Assembly (NCBI RefSeq): GCF_000022065.1
Contig: NC_011898.1
Location: forward strand, 62,001 to 126,000
DNA length: 64,000 bases
From: Ruminiclostridium cellulolyticum H10
GTDB taxonomy: Bacteria > Bacillota > Clostridia > Acetivibrionales > DSM-1351
Direction of reading: 5' to 3'
The translations under genes and the position numbers were made by a program. This document shows, in pieces, positions 1-7,136 of this stretch (within the stretch, counting starts at the first letter, position 1; every line of letters begins with the position of its first letter). The notes beneath the pieces were generated by a model, which worked only from the letters and a program-made list of their open reading frames with translations, was not told the DNA's origin and did no database searches.

Positions 1-507
1 CTGGTGTCTTCGTCCGTCCCATTGATTAAAATCTCCTACAACACTCACTCGCTTAGCACATGGGGCCCAAACCGCAAAAAGTGTTCCATTAACATTGTTA
101 TGGGTCATAACATGTGCACCGAGCTTTTCATAAATTCTGTGATGATTGCCTTGATTAAAGAGATGTGTGTCAAATTCGGATATAACAGGCCAGAAGCTGT
201 AAGGGTCATGAGTAATAAAACTATTTCCGGACAGATCTGTTATTTTTAGCTGATATTCAAAAATGTCACATCTGTCCGGGAATATTATTTCAAACATTCC
301 ATTGCCGCACTCCATTTTCATAGGAAATGAAGTGCCTGCGGATACATCCACAAGCTCAACCATTTTTGCGGTAGGTTGAAAAGCTCTGACAACGGTTTGA
401 AGGTTCTTACCTTCTACACCCAAAAGGTGCATACCCAGGTATGAATGAGGATCTTTACATTCACCGTTTATAATACTTGTAGCTGTTTCAGCATAAATTT
501 TTCTCAT
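1..507 (-). CDS. glgB: 1,4-alpha-glucan branching enzyme, N-terminal part (cut by window edge)
   Basis: The minus strand reads an open frame of 169 codons from an ATG at 507 to the window edge. The peptide has the GlgB N-terminal signature: DPYSFWPVISEFDTHLFNQG, then a glycogen-branching module with GTLFAVWAPCAKRVSVVGDFNQWDGR. These are the N-terminal beta-sandwich and CBM48 regions; the catalytic GH13 barrel lies outside the window. The enzyme makes alpha-1,6 branches in glycogen by transferring alpha-1,4 glucan segments in the cytoplasm. The start is supported by the family-typical short leader before the first conserved block. The gene is convergent with nothing visible here, and the lipoprotein gene upstream is on the same strand 72 bases away, so the two could be co-transcribed. 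The assignment is firm and only the C-terminus is unseen. Confidence 0.93.
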   Translation of the reverse strand, partial: MRKIYAETATSIINGECKDPHSYLGMHLLGVEGKNLQTVVRAFQPTAKMVELVDVSAGTSFPMKMECGNGMFEIIFPDRCDIFEYQLKITDLSGNSFITHDPYSFWPVISEFDTHLFNQGNHHRIYEKLGAHVMTHNNVNGTLFAVWAPCAKRVSVVGDFNQWDGRRHQ

Positions 508-579
508 GTAACACCTCTGGTTTGATAACGTCAAAAAATGTTCCTATAACAATATTATAACAAAATAAGGTATAGCATA

Positions 580-1650
580 CTATTTTTTTCGAGGCCATTT
601 ACTTTCAGGCACATTACGGTATACATCTTCAAGTTTATGAAAGCCTGCACTTATAACAGTGTCAACAAGGGTATCCTTTGTGACTACGACAGGTTCCACC
701 ATCTCATAGGGAATATCACTTTCACCGTCATTAATAAATTTATTGCAGGCATAATAATCATTATTCAAAAGTCCCAGTACAACGTCAATTGCCTTTTCGG
801 CTAATTGATCTATAGGTTTGTAAACGGTCAGCAACTGAGTACCTTCAGCTACTCTCTGACAACCTGAAATATCGGCGTCATGCCCGGCAACAGGAACTTT
901 TCCTGCCAATCGCCTTTGAGAAAGAGCCTTGATTGCTGCGCCGGCAAGACTGTCATTGGCGGCAATAATAGCATCAATCTTTTTTCCGTCCCGAAGAGCC
1001 TTGTCCACACACTTAAAGGCATCCTCCGGTTTCCAGTCATTTGCCCACACTTCGTCAACGATTTTTATGGACCCTTCGTATAAGTATTTGCCTAAAATAT
1101 TTTTAAAACCCTTGTTATACATAAAGCTATTGTAATCTGTTTTAGCTCCATTAATTAATATGTAGTTCCCTTTAGGTACTTTGGATACCATCAGGGATGC
1201 CATATATTCTCCAACTCTTATGTTATCAAAAGATACATAGAAATCAGTGTTTGAATTTTTAATCAGTCTGTCATAGCAGATTACCCTTATTCCCTTATTT
1301 CTGGCAAGCTGAACAGCCTGCTGAGACTTTTCGGCGTCCTGTGGAACGATTACAAGAATGTCAATATCCTTTGACAACAGACTTTTAACCTGGGAAATTT
1401 GGTCATTTATATTATTGTTTGCATTTCGGAAAAGAATTTCTGCTCCTTTGGCTTGGGCCTTGGCCCTGAGAGCTTCTATGTCTCTGTGCCAACGTTCCTC
1501 TTGGAGGGTTGCCATGGAGAGACCAATAGTAATTTTATCAGGTTTATCGATTGGGTTTTTGTAAGAGCAACCGGCTAAAAGAACCATAGTAATCAGACTT
1601 GCAAGTAGTAGAAATATTTTTAGTTGCTTAATCCACACTAAACGAAACAC
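580..1650 (-). CDS. Xylose/ribose-type substrate-binding lipoprotein, without its ABC transporter
   Basis: The protein is a 356-residue periplasmic-binding-protein type I fold, closest in pattern to the D-xylose-binding XylF group. It has a hydrophobic leader followed by a lipobox LLAGC (Cys28), so it should be an exported, membrane-anchored lipoprotein. Typical blocks are KITIGLSMATLQEERW, IDILVIVPQDAEKSQQAV, DAIIAANDSLAGAAIKAL and VPVAGHDAD. It would bind a sugar outside the cell. No permease or ATPase gene is next to it; in clostridia such orphan binding proteins may also feed a sensor kinase (inference). The start at 1650 is a GTG only two bases after an AAGGG ribosome site; a second GTG at 1638 is better spaced and may be the true start. 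It runs toward glgB on the same strand. Confidence 0.85.
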   Translation of the reverse strand: MFRLVWIKQLKIFLLLASLITMVLLAGCSYKNPIDKPDKITIGLSMATLQEERWHRDIEALRAKAQAKGAEILFRNANNNINDQISQVKSLLSKDIDILVIVPQDAEKSQQAVQLARNKGIRVICYDRLIKNSNTDFYVSFDNIRVGEYMASLMVSKVPKGNYILINGAKTDYNSFMYNKGFKNILGKYLYEGSIKIVDEVWANDWKPEDAFKCVDKALRDGKKIDAIIAANDSLAGAAIKALSQRRLAGKVPVAGHDADISGCQRVAEGTQLLTVYKPIDQLAEKAIDVVLGLLNNDYYACNKFINDGESDIPYEMVEPVVVTKDTLVDTVISAGFHKLEDVYRNVPESKWPRKK

Positions 1651-1756
1651 CGCCCTTGTTAAAAATGGAAGTTTCCTGAATATTTCTGATTTTTTAAAGT
1701 CTCTGCATTCAATGCTATCAAGGAGGACAAACCGATATGGTGAATTACAAGCCTTG

Positions 1757-1786
1757 ATAATATATTAACAAATATAAGGTTATCAA
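1757..1786 (-). promoter_or_regulatory. Probable SigA promoter for the sugar-binding lipoprotein gene
   Basis: Read on the minus strand, TTGATA (1786-1781) and TATTAT (1762-1757) are 18 bases apart. They lie about 110 bases upstream of the lipoprotein start, in an AT-rich gap of about 346 bases (1651-1996) that otherwise holds only the rpsF promoter and leader. This is seen by motif only. Confidence 0.5.
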
Positions 1787-1874
1787 AAAAAACCAAAAAA
1801 TACAATATTTATTTGTGAAATTTAAACAATAAAAAATTTAAAAGTTATTGGATTATACTGACAAAAATTGAGCC

Positions 1875-1903
1875 TTGCTTACTTCAACTTTCTGTGATAA
1901 AAT
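1875..1903 (+). promoter_or_regulatory. Probable SigA promoter of the rpsF-ssb-rpsR operon
   Basis: TTGCTT (1875-1880) and TAAAAT (1898-1903) are separated by 17 bases, with a TG just before the -10. The resulting leader is about 85 nt. It contains a small hairpin, CTGTA / TACAG near 1949-1965, followed by unpaired CCG triplets. Autoregulatory S6:S18 leaders in other bacteria use a CCG-containing stem-loop, so a similar role is possible but not shown. Confidence 0.55.
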
Positions 1904-1996
1904 ACAGAATTGAATGTTACAAATAAATTTAAGATAACATCCTTGCTCTGTACTCATGATACAGGGCCGCTAAAGTCCGAGGGGAGGTGACCAATA

Positions 1997-2281
1997 ATGT
2001 TAAAGAATTATGAAACTATCTTTATTATCAATTCAGAAGTTGGCGAGGAAAACACAAAAGCTCTCGTAGAAAAGTTCAAGACTATGCTTGAAACTTCAGC
2101 TCAGCTGGAAAGCATGGATGAATGGGGAAAGAGAAAGTTAGCTTACGAGATCGATGATAAAACCGAGGGTTATTATGTACTTGCGAACTTTTCATCAAGT
2201 CCTGATTTTCCTGCTGAATTAGAAAGAATGTACAAAATCACTGAAGGAATTCTCAAGTATATCATAATAAAGAAGGATTAG
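1997..2281 (+). CDS. rpsF: 30S ribosomal protein S6
   Basis: The 94-residue product matches bacterial S6 over its whole length: YETIFIINSEVGEE at the N-terminus, a central WGKRKLAYEIDDKTEGYYVLANF block and an ERMYKITEGILKYIIIK end. S6 binds S18 on the platform of the small ribosomal subunit. A strong GGGGAGGTGACC ribosome site lies seven bases before the ATG. It is the first gene of the conserved rpsF-ssb-rpsR operon; ssb follows after 11 bases. The assignment is secure. Confidence 0.98.
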   Translation: MLKNYETIFIINSEVGEENTKALVEKFKTMLETSAQLESMDEWGKRKLAYEIDDKTEGYYVLANFSSSPDFPAELERMYKITEGILKYIIIKKD

Positions 2282-2292
2282 TAGGTGAGAGT

Positions 2293-2721
2293 ATGAACAA
2301 AGTTTTATTGATGGGTAGACTTACGAAAGATCCAGACCTAAGATACACCAGTGGAAACAATACGGCAGTCGCGAGTTTTACACTTGCTGTTAACAGACGT
2401 TTTGCCAGAGAAGGACAGCCACAGGCTGATTTCATCAATATTGTTGCATGGGACAGGAGTGCTGAATTTTGTGGAAAGTATTTCACAAAAGGAATGCAGG
2501 TTGCTGTTGTTGGTAGGATTCAGACCAGAACGTGGGATGATAATGAGGGGAAGCGTCATTATGTTACGGAAGTTGTTGCAGAGGAGACTTACTTTGCAGA
2601 CAGCAAACGTAATAGCGAAGCTGGTAACAGTGGTTCTACACAGAAAACTTATTCTGAAACCCCTGCTGCATCCGGTGATGGATTCTATCCAATGGATGAG
2701 GATGACGAACTGCCGTTTTGA
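2293..2721 (+). CDS. ssb: Single-stranded DNA-binding protein
   Basis: The 142-residue protein begins with the SSB signature MNKVLLMGRLTKDPDLRYT and continues with the OB-fold blocks FTLAVNRRF, FINIVAWD and VVGRIQTRTWDD. It ends in the acidic tail MDEDDELPF that recruits replication and repair partners. It coats single-stranded DNA in replication, repair and recombination. It lies between rpsF and rpsR as in most Firmicutes. The 288-base gap to rpsR is unusually long for this operon; it contains a 16-bp palindrome and no recognisable gene. Confidence 0.98.
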   Translation: MNKVLLMGRLTKDPDLRYTSGNNTAVASFTLAVNRRFAREGQPQADFINIVAWDRSAEFCGKYFTKGMQVAVVGRIQTRTWDDNEGKRHYVTEVVAEETYFADSKRNSEAGNSGSTQKTYSETPAASGDGFYPMDEDDELPF

Positions 2722-2733
2722 CCACCCGTTTTA

Positions 2734-2749
2734 ATATAACATGTTATAT
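2734..2749. repeat. Perfect 16-bp palindrome between ssb and rpsR copy 1
   Basis: ATATAACATGTTATAT reads the same on both strands and begins 13 bases after the ssb stop codon. It lacks a T-run, so it is not a clear terminator. Its core ATGTTATA also occurs at 28117-28124 upstream of the second rpsR. That could mark an old recombination junction, but eight bases of AT-rich sequence is weak evidence. Confidence 0.5.
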
Positions 2750-3009
2750 GCCAGAGAAGTAGCGTGTACAAAGCGTTAGACTGATTTAATAACTTCTAAC
2801 AAGTAACATAGAAATATGTAAATGTAGTTGCGATTTATACTACTCAGTCAAGAAGGTATATAACAAGGTTGAAAGTATTGAAATAGATATATTTTGTAAT
2901 ACAAAAGCATCTAAGATGGTGTGAACCAGATTGGTAGTGTTAAAAAGAACTGTAAAATGATTAATATATTATTTTAGTCTATTGTAGACTTTGAAAGGAG
3001 GACATTAAA

Positions 3010-3303
3010 ATGCCAGGACCAAAGAGAGATAACAGAAGAAACGATAGAGATTCTTATGATAAGGGCGAAGGTAAAGGCGGCATGAGAATGAGAAGAGTAA
3101 AGAAAAAGGTTTGCTCATTCTGTGTTGACAAAGCTACTGATATAGATTACAAGGATGTTGCTAAAATCAGAAAGTATGTTTCTGAAAGAGGTAAGATTCT
3201 TCCTAGAAGAATATCAGGAAACTGTGCAAAGCACCAACGTCAGTTAACAGTTGCGGTAAAGAGAGCAAGACATATTGCTTTACTTCCATATACTGCTGAA
3301 TAG
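3010..3303 (+). CDS. rpsR: 30S ribosomal protein S18, copy 1 (left flank of the island)
   Basis: The 97-residue S18 carries the zinc-type cysteines VCSFC and the later NCAKHQ, the [32 protein letters not shown] core in two stretches, and a basic N-terminus. It is the third gene of the rpsF-ssb-rpsR operon, with an AAAGGAGG ribosome site. A second copy at 28250-28540 is about 96% identical in DNA, differing by one extra Ser codon here, one Val/Ile change and about ten silent changes. Both copies keep the cysteines, so neither is a zinc-free substitute. The flanking DNA of the copies is far more diverged than the genes themselves. Confidence 0.97.
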   Translation: MPGPKRDNRRNDRDSYDKGEGKGGMRMRRVKKKVCSFCVDKATDIDYKDVAKIRKYVSERGKILPRRISGNCAKHQRQLTVAVKRARHIALLPYTAE

Positions 3304-3337
3304 AGAAAAAAAGAGAGAAAAATATAATTTTAATCCA

Positions 3338-3372
3338 AAAAGCACTGTGGGTACAAATCCTGCAGTGCTTTT
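3338..3372 (+). terminator. Rho-independent terminator after rpsR copy 1
   Basis: AAAAGCACTG (3338-3347) pairs with CAGTGCTTTT (3363-3372), with extra GGG/CC pairing inside the loop. An equivalent but diverged hairpin follows the second rpsR at 28600-28633, so the duplication included the terminator. Confidence 0.8.
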
Positions 3373-3419
3373 AGTTTATAAAAATACATAAAGAAAACAG
3401 CCTTTTTACAATTACAGAC

Positions 3420-3767
3420 TTATGTCCTTTTTAAAATTATTTTAGCAATTTCGGTGATTTTATAAATCTCCTCTTTATTGGCCTCAGAACAAAGAAGAAC
3501 TAGATCTGACAATTCCTTTTTCATTTTATAATCAGGTACATTTAAAATATATGAAATACTAGTATCCAAGGATTTTGAAATATCAATAAGCGTTTCTACT
3601 GACGGACTTTTTTCGCCTCTCTCTATCTGCCCTATATATGAAGGATGTAGCCCTGTGATTTCTGAGAGATCTTCTTGGGTTAGACCTTTATGGAGTCTTG
3701 ATTGCCGAATTTTTTTTCCTAGTAACACAAGAAATGTTGGCTTATCTTTCTGTGACAAATTAATCAC
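3420..3767 (-). CDS. XRE-family transcriptional regulator
   Basis: The 115-residue protein has a classic N-terminal Cro/C1 helix-turn-helix: IRQSRLHKGLTQEDLSEITG followed by LHPSYIGQIERGEKSPSVETLIDIS. It has a short C-terminal tail with no second recognisable domain. It would bind DNA as a dimer. It is the first gene inside the island and is divergent from the following region. Its upstream DNA holds an inverted repeat and a pair of direct repeats overlapping a promoter (3792-3854), consistent with autoregulation. Its targets are not known; it could control the island or be a cargo regulator. An AGGTGATT ribosome site precedes the ATG. Confidence 0.88.
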   Translation of the reverse strand: MINLSQKDKPTFLVLLGKKIRQSRLHKGLTQEDLSEITGLHPSYIGQIERGEKSPSVETLIDISKSLDTSISYILNVPDYKMKKELSDLVLLCSEANKEEIYKITEIAKIILKRT

Positions 3768-3791
3768 CTCATATTTAGTCTAAATTCTGAG

Positions 3792-3854
3792 GTGTGTTAG
3801 TTGAACACACAAATAGCAGTTTTTATTTACTAATAATACAAATAGCGGTATAAT
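3792..3854 (+). promoter_or_regulatory. Divergent promoter with operator-like repeats for the XRE regulator
   Basis: GTGTGTT (3792-3798) and AACACAC (3804-3810) form a perfect inverted repeat. ACAAATAGC(A/G)GT occurs twice in direct orientation, at 3809-3820 and 3838-3849. The second overlaps a plus-strand promoter made of TTTACT (3826-3831), 17 bases, TATAAT (3849-3854). This is a plausible site for the neighbouring helix-turn-helix protein. The next 230 bases hold only a small hairpin (ATCTGCT / AGCAGAT near 3953-3970) and no gene I can support. Confidence 0.55.
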
Positions 3855-4087
3855 ATCAGCATAATCCTACAGGTATTTTAATTATGTACCCATATTATCC
3901 CTTTTATCATACTGTAAAGGCTTACATTTTATTGAAAAAGGGCATATTCGATCATCTGCTAAGAAGCAGATATGCATTTAAGTATAGATAAAAGGTATAC
4001 TTATGTGTATGAAAAGAAATATAGGGCCTTACTCAAATTTAATGTTATGACAGGTCATATAGTCATGTGATAGAGTTTTTGACGTAG

Positions 4088-4315
4088 ATGCACGGAATAA
4101 TCATGCGCAGGTGTTCAAGGTGTTGCTTAAAAAATCTTTGGGAGACTAAGGGTGCAGATGAAATCATTAATAAAATAGAAAAGCAGTATTCTTTCAGTAG
4201 TGACAAATTATATACTAGAGCTTGTGTATATACACTAACTGGAAAATTAAAATTGGCTTTAGATTATCTAAGAAAGCATCAAAGATGGGGAAAAAAGATA
4301 CAGAGCAATGTATGA
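4088..4315 (+). CDS. Short hypothetical protein, possible TPR fragment
   Basis: This is an open frame of 75 codons. The second half, SDKLYTRACVYTLTGKLKLA and LDYLRKHQRW, looks like a single tetratricopeptide-type helix pair. The first half is Cys- and Arg-rich without a known motif. No good ribosome site precedes the ATG. It may be the remains of a larger gene. I do not recognise a family. Confidence 0.3.
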   Translation: MHGIIMRRCSRCCLKNLWETKGADEIINKIEKQYSFSSDKLYTRACVYTLTGKLKLALDYLRKHQRWGKKIQSNV

Positions 4316-4525
4316 CGAGGATTTGCAGAAATAAATCACAAATTTTACTAAATTAAACTGTTTGGTGGAAGTGGAAAATGAATTAATTCCATTTGATATT
4401 CCTGTCAGCAGCTTTTGTATTAGTAGCAGTCGCTGTAATTATAATAAAAATTAAATAAACGAAGGACTGTAAAACTTCAGAGAAGCATTTATAATAATTA
4501 ATTCGAAAAACTAAAAGGCTAAATT

Positions 4526-4897
4526 ATGAATTATAGAACACGATGGGCATACCTTAGATTCACAAAAAAGGTAGGAGATAATATTAAAATTCCTATGATA
4601 GTACTTGATGCTTGTGTGGGAAAAGGAGCAGGTTCAAAAATACTGACGGAAATTGAAGGAGAAGTATTGGAACTCCTTATATCCGCAGAGCAAGGGGCTT
4701 ATTCTATCAATATTTTCGATGATCTTATAAACTATTTTTGTCCAGATATCAGTTATACTGATATCTGTTATAGTGATGAAATTATAACTAAGGAGATATT
4801 AATGGAAGTTATAAAGAGCATCCAACTTAAAAAATTTGTGAATTTCAAAGATGCCTTTTTCGACAAGGAGATAAAAAAAGTGTTTTTGAGAAAGTAA
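4526..4897 (+). CDS. Hypothetical protein, island cargo
   Basis: The 123-residue acidic protein has no motif I recognise. Regular hydrophobic alternation (KIPMIVLDACVGKG, EVLELLISAE) and a helical C-terminus suggest a small folded cytoplasmic protein. The ribosome site is weak (AAAGGC). It lies alone between the XRE region and a strong terminator at 5031-5079. In the gap before it (4316-4525) a 21-codon hydrophobic stretch near 4390-4458 could encode a membrane peptide, but it has no ribosome site. Function unknown. Confidence 0.45.
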   Translation: MNYRTRWAYLRFTKKVGDNIKIPMIVLDACVGKGAGSKILTEIEGEVLELLISAEQGAYSINIFDDLINYFCPDISYTDICYSDEIITKEILMEVIKSIQLKKFVNFKDAFFDKEIKKVFLRK

Positions 4898-5030
4898 TTA
4901 GAGGATATTGATCGAAAAATTTGTTAATATTTTAAATAGTAAGAATCTTATTCGAAAATGTTGGAGTTGCAAAACTGTAAATACAGACGTATTCATGAAA
5001 CTACATAAAATTATAATATATATAACAAAC

Positions 5031-5079
5031 AAAATCACATAGAAAGCCTGATTTGTTCAGGGTCTTTCTATGTGATTTT
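5031..5079 (+). terminator. Strong, probably bidirectional terminator
   Basis: AAAATCACATAGAAAG (5031-5046) is the exact inverse of CTTTCTATGTGATTTT (5064-5079). An inner CCTG/CAGG extends the stem to about 20 pairs with a two-base bulge. With A- and T-runs on both sides it can work in both directions. It sits just left of the IS200-type element. Confidence 0.75.
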
Positions 5080-5094
5080 ATTGTGTAACGAATA

Positions 5095-5808
5095 CCACAC
5101 GTTCTACGTGTGGTTCCGGAAAGCTTATAGCTTTGAGTGGAAAATAAAAAGCCTCCTTGTTAAAATAGTTGCAGGTTTGCCAACCGCAATTACAGTAATA
5201 AGGAGGTTATCCAAATGGATAGTGAAAGTTTAGCACACAGTAAATATAATTGCAAATATCATATAGTGTTTGCACCAAAGTATCGCAGACAAGTAATATA
5301 CGGAAAAATAAAAGCAGATATAGGTCAAATATTGAGAAAGTTATGCGACCAAAAAGGAGTAGAAATAATAGAAGCAAATGCTTGTCCGGACCATATACAT
5401 ATGTTGGTGAGTATTCCACCTAAGATAAGTGTATCAAGTTTTATGGGATATTTAAAAGGGAAGAGTTCGTTAATGATATTTGACCGACATGCCAACTTAA
5501 AGTATAAATATGGGAATAGACATTTTTGGTGCAAGGGATTTTATGTGGATACAGTAGGCAAAAATAAGAATGCAATTGCAAAGTATATACAAAACCAATT
5601 ACAGAATGACATAGCAAGTGACCAAATGAGTCTGATAGAGCATATTGACCCGTTTACGGGCGAGCCAGTAAAGAAAGGCAAATAATAACAGCCCCTTAAG
5701 GGGCTGCCTGTGAAATAAACGCGGTTGGCGGACAATTCAATATGTCTTTAGACATAGCTAGTAAAATGCCCTTATAGGGCTAGAGCATGCCACACGTTCT
5801 ACGTGTGG
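5095..5808 (+). mobile_element. IS200/IS605-family insertion sequence (TnpA only)
   Basis: The element is bounded by two identical 19-base hairpins, CCACACGTTCTACGTGTGG, at 5095-5113 and 5790-5808. These are the subterminal imperfect-palindrome type recognised by Y1 transposases. Only the transposase gene lies between them; there is no TnpB. Two further GC hairpins follow the transposase gene (AGCCCCTTAAGGGGCT near 5690-5705 and GCCCTTATAGGGC near 5768-5780). The exact cleavage points lie some bases outside the hairpins and cannot be fixed by eye. Confidence 0.85.
5215..5685 (+). CDS. tnpA: IS200/IS605 family transposase TnpA
   Basis: The 156-residue protein has the HUH metal-binding motif in ACPDHIHMLVSIPPK and the single catalytic Tyr in the helix WCKGFYVDTVGKNKNAIAKY. 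Its length is normal for Y1 transposases. It nicks and joins single-stranded DNA as a dimer and moves the element without terminal inverted repeats or target duplication. The start follows AAGGAGGTTATCC. It appears intact, so the element may be active. Confidence 0.95.
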   Translation: MDSESLAHSKYNCKYHIVFAPKYRRQVIYGKIKADIGQILRKLCDQKGVEIIEANACPDHIHMLVSIPPKISVSSFMGYLKGKSSLMIFDRHANLKYKYGNRHFWCKGFYVDTVGKNKNAIAKYIQNQLQNDIASDQMSLIEHIDPFTGEPVKKGK

Positions 5809-6140
5809 TCATGACTGATTATTCCTTTATTAAAAATCAAATTTTATTTTAAATAAATTTGATTATGTTTATTACTTTTTTAGCTAAAATATGGTAAAAT
5901 GTGAACTATTGGATAAAAGTGTAATTAATGAATGTCAAATAATATAATCCAAACTTTGCTTACAGGGCTAATGCTTGAAATACAAAGAATGTGGACCTAA
6001 GATACTAACGGAACTAGAGCAATTGGGTATAAGGCATTGCCAATGATTATCTAATAGCTATTTAATATTTGGCGTCTCAGCAACCTATTAGTCAAAAGAA
6101 TAGGGAGTTGCATGGAAATTATTTAAGCTTGGAGAATTTT

Positions 6141-7136
6141 ATGGATATTACAGTTATACGTGCTGGCCGAGGGGACTGTATATGGATCCGGTGGGAAGAT
6201 CAGTGTGTGCATAACATTATTATCGATAGTGGACCGGCCGCAACAAAGGCGATTTTTCGCCGTTTAATTCAACAAGAGATCACTTCAAAAGGTGAAGCTA
6301 TTGATTTATTAGTTTTAACACATATTGATGATGACCATATCCGTGGTTTTTTATACTATCTTGCAGATTATTATTCCAGTACAAATGCAAATACCTTCCG
6401 AGAAGTGTGGTTCAATACTGGGATATGCTGCCTTTCTTGTGATCACTCCCCTAATTCGGCAGCTAAACTTTCTTGCAAGCTGAACAACTTAGGTATTCAC
6501 TATTCCGATAGTGTACTTCGAGGAGATTCTATCTCTATTGGGGATGTAACGCTTAAGGTGATTTGTCCGTTTGCAGAGGCTGTGGGGCATGTAAACAAGA
6601 TTATCTTGCAACAACAACCAAGCCTGCATGCAGCCTCTATAAACAAGCCGCTAGAGGATATACTTGCTAATGACTGCTTTCAAATGGATTCCAGTGATAC
6701 GAACAAAGCATCAATTGCCATGGTTCTTACTTACTGTGGAAAATATCGTATTGCTTTTTTAGGAGATGCACATGAAAAAGAAGTTCGTGAAGGATTGGTA
6801 GAATTCTTTCCCGGACAGGCGATGAATTTGGTAAAACTATCACACCATGGTAGTTCACATAACTTAAGCAATGAGCTGATTGATATTTTAAATACAAGAC
6901 AATATATCCTATCTAGCAGTCGTGATATGGATATAATAACATTGGCACGTTTGTATCAAAAAGTTAGTAGTACAAAAGAGACTACTGTTATCTACAGCAA
7001 TTACTCACAGCTTTTAGCCAAGCAACGGCTGGTTGAAGCAGGAAACAAGTTACTCAAGATAGAAACGTTGGATGCTAAGCCACAACTTCTTTGGAAAGAG
7101 GGAGATTTAGTTTGCCGAATCAGAACGATACGATAA
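6141..7136 (+). CDS. ComEC/Rec2-like metallo-beta-lactamase-fold hydrolase, first gene of the ABC-3C-like cassette
   Basis: The 331-residue protein has an MBL fold: MDITVIRAGRGDCIWIRW with IIIDSG, the metal motif LTHIDDDHIRG (His61, Asp63, Asp65, His66), FLGDAHEKE and a later LSHHGSSHN. This is the ComEC/Rec2-type soluble branch, whose members are often nucleases or phosphodiesterases. I chose the ATG at 6141 because GGAG lies six bases upstream; a longer TTG-started reading from 6069 has no ribosome site. It overlaps the start of the protease gene by about 25 bases, so the two are translationally coupled. In context it is a likely effector or processing enzyme of a defence cassette (inference). 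The gap 5809-6140 holds the IS right end and AT-rich DNA with no gene. Confidence 0.85.
   Translation: MDITVIRAGRGDCIWIRWEDQCVHNIIIDSGPAATKAIFRRLIQQEITSKGEAIDLLVLTHIDDDHIRGFLYYLADYYSSTNANTFREVWFNTGICCLSCDHSPNSAAKLSCKLNNLGIHYSDSVLRGDSISIGDVTLKVICPFAEAVGHVNKIILQQQPSLHAASINKPLEDILANDCFQMDSSDTNKASIAMVLTYCGKYRIAFLGDAHEKEVREGLVEFFPGQAMNLVKLSHHGSSHNLSNELIDILNTRQYILSSSRDMDIITLARLYQKVSSTKETTVIYSNYSQLLAKQRLVEAGNKLLKIETLDAKPQLLWKEGDLVCRIRTIR

Noticed and set aside
3010-3303. S18 copy 1 or 2 as a zinc-independent stand-in
   Set aside because: Both copies keep the VCSFC and NCAKHQ zinc residues, so they are the same type.
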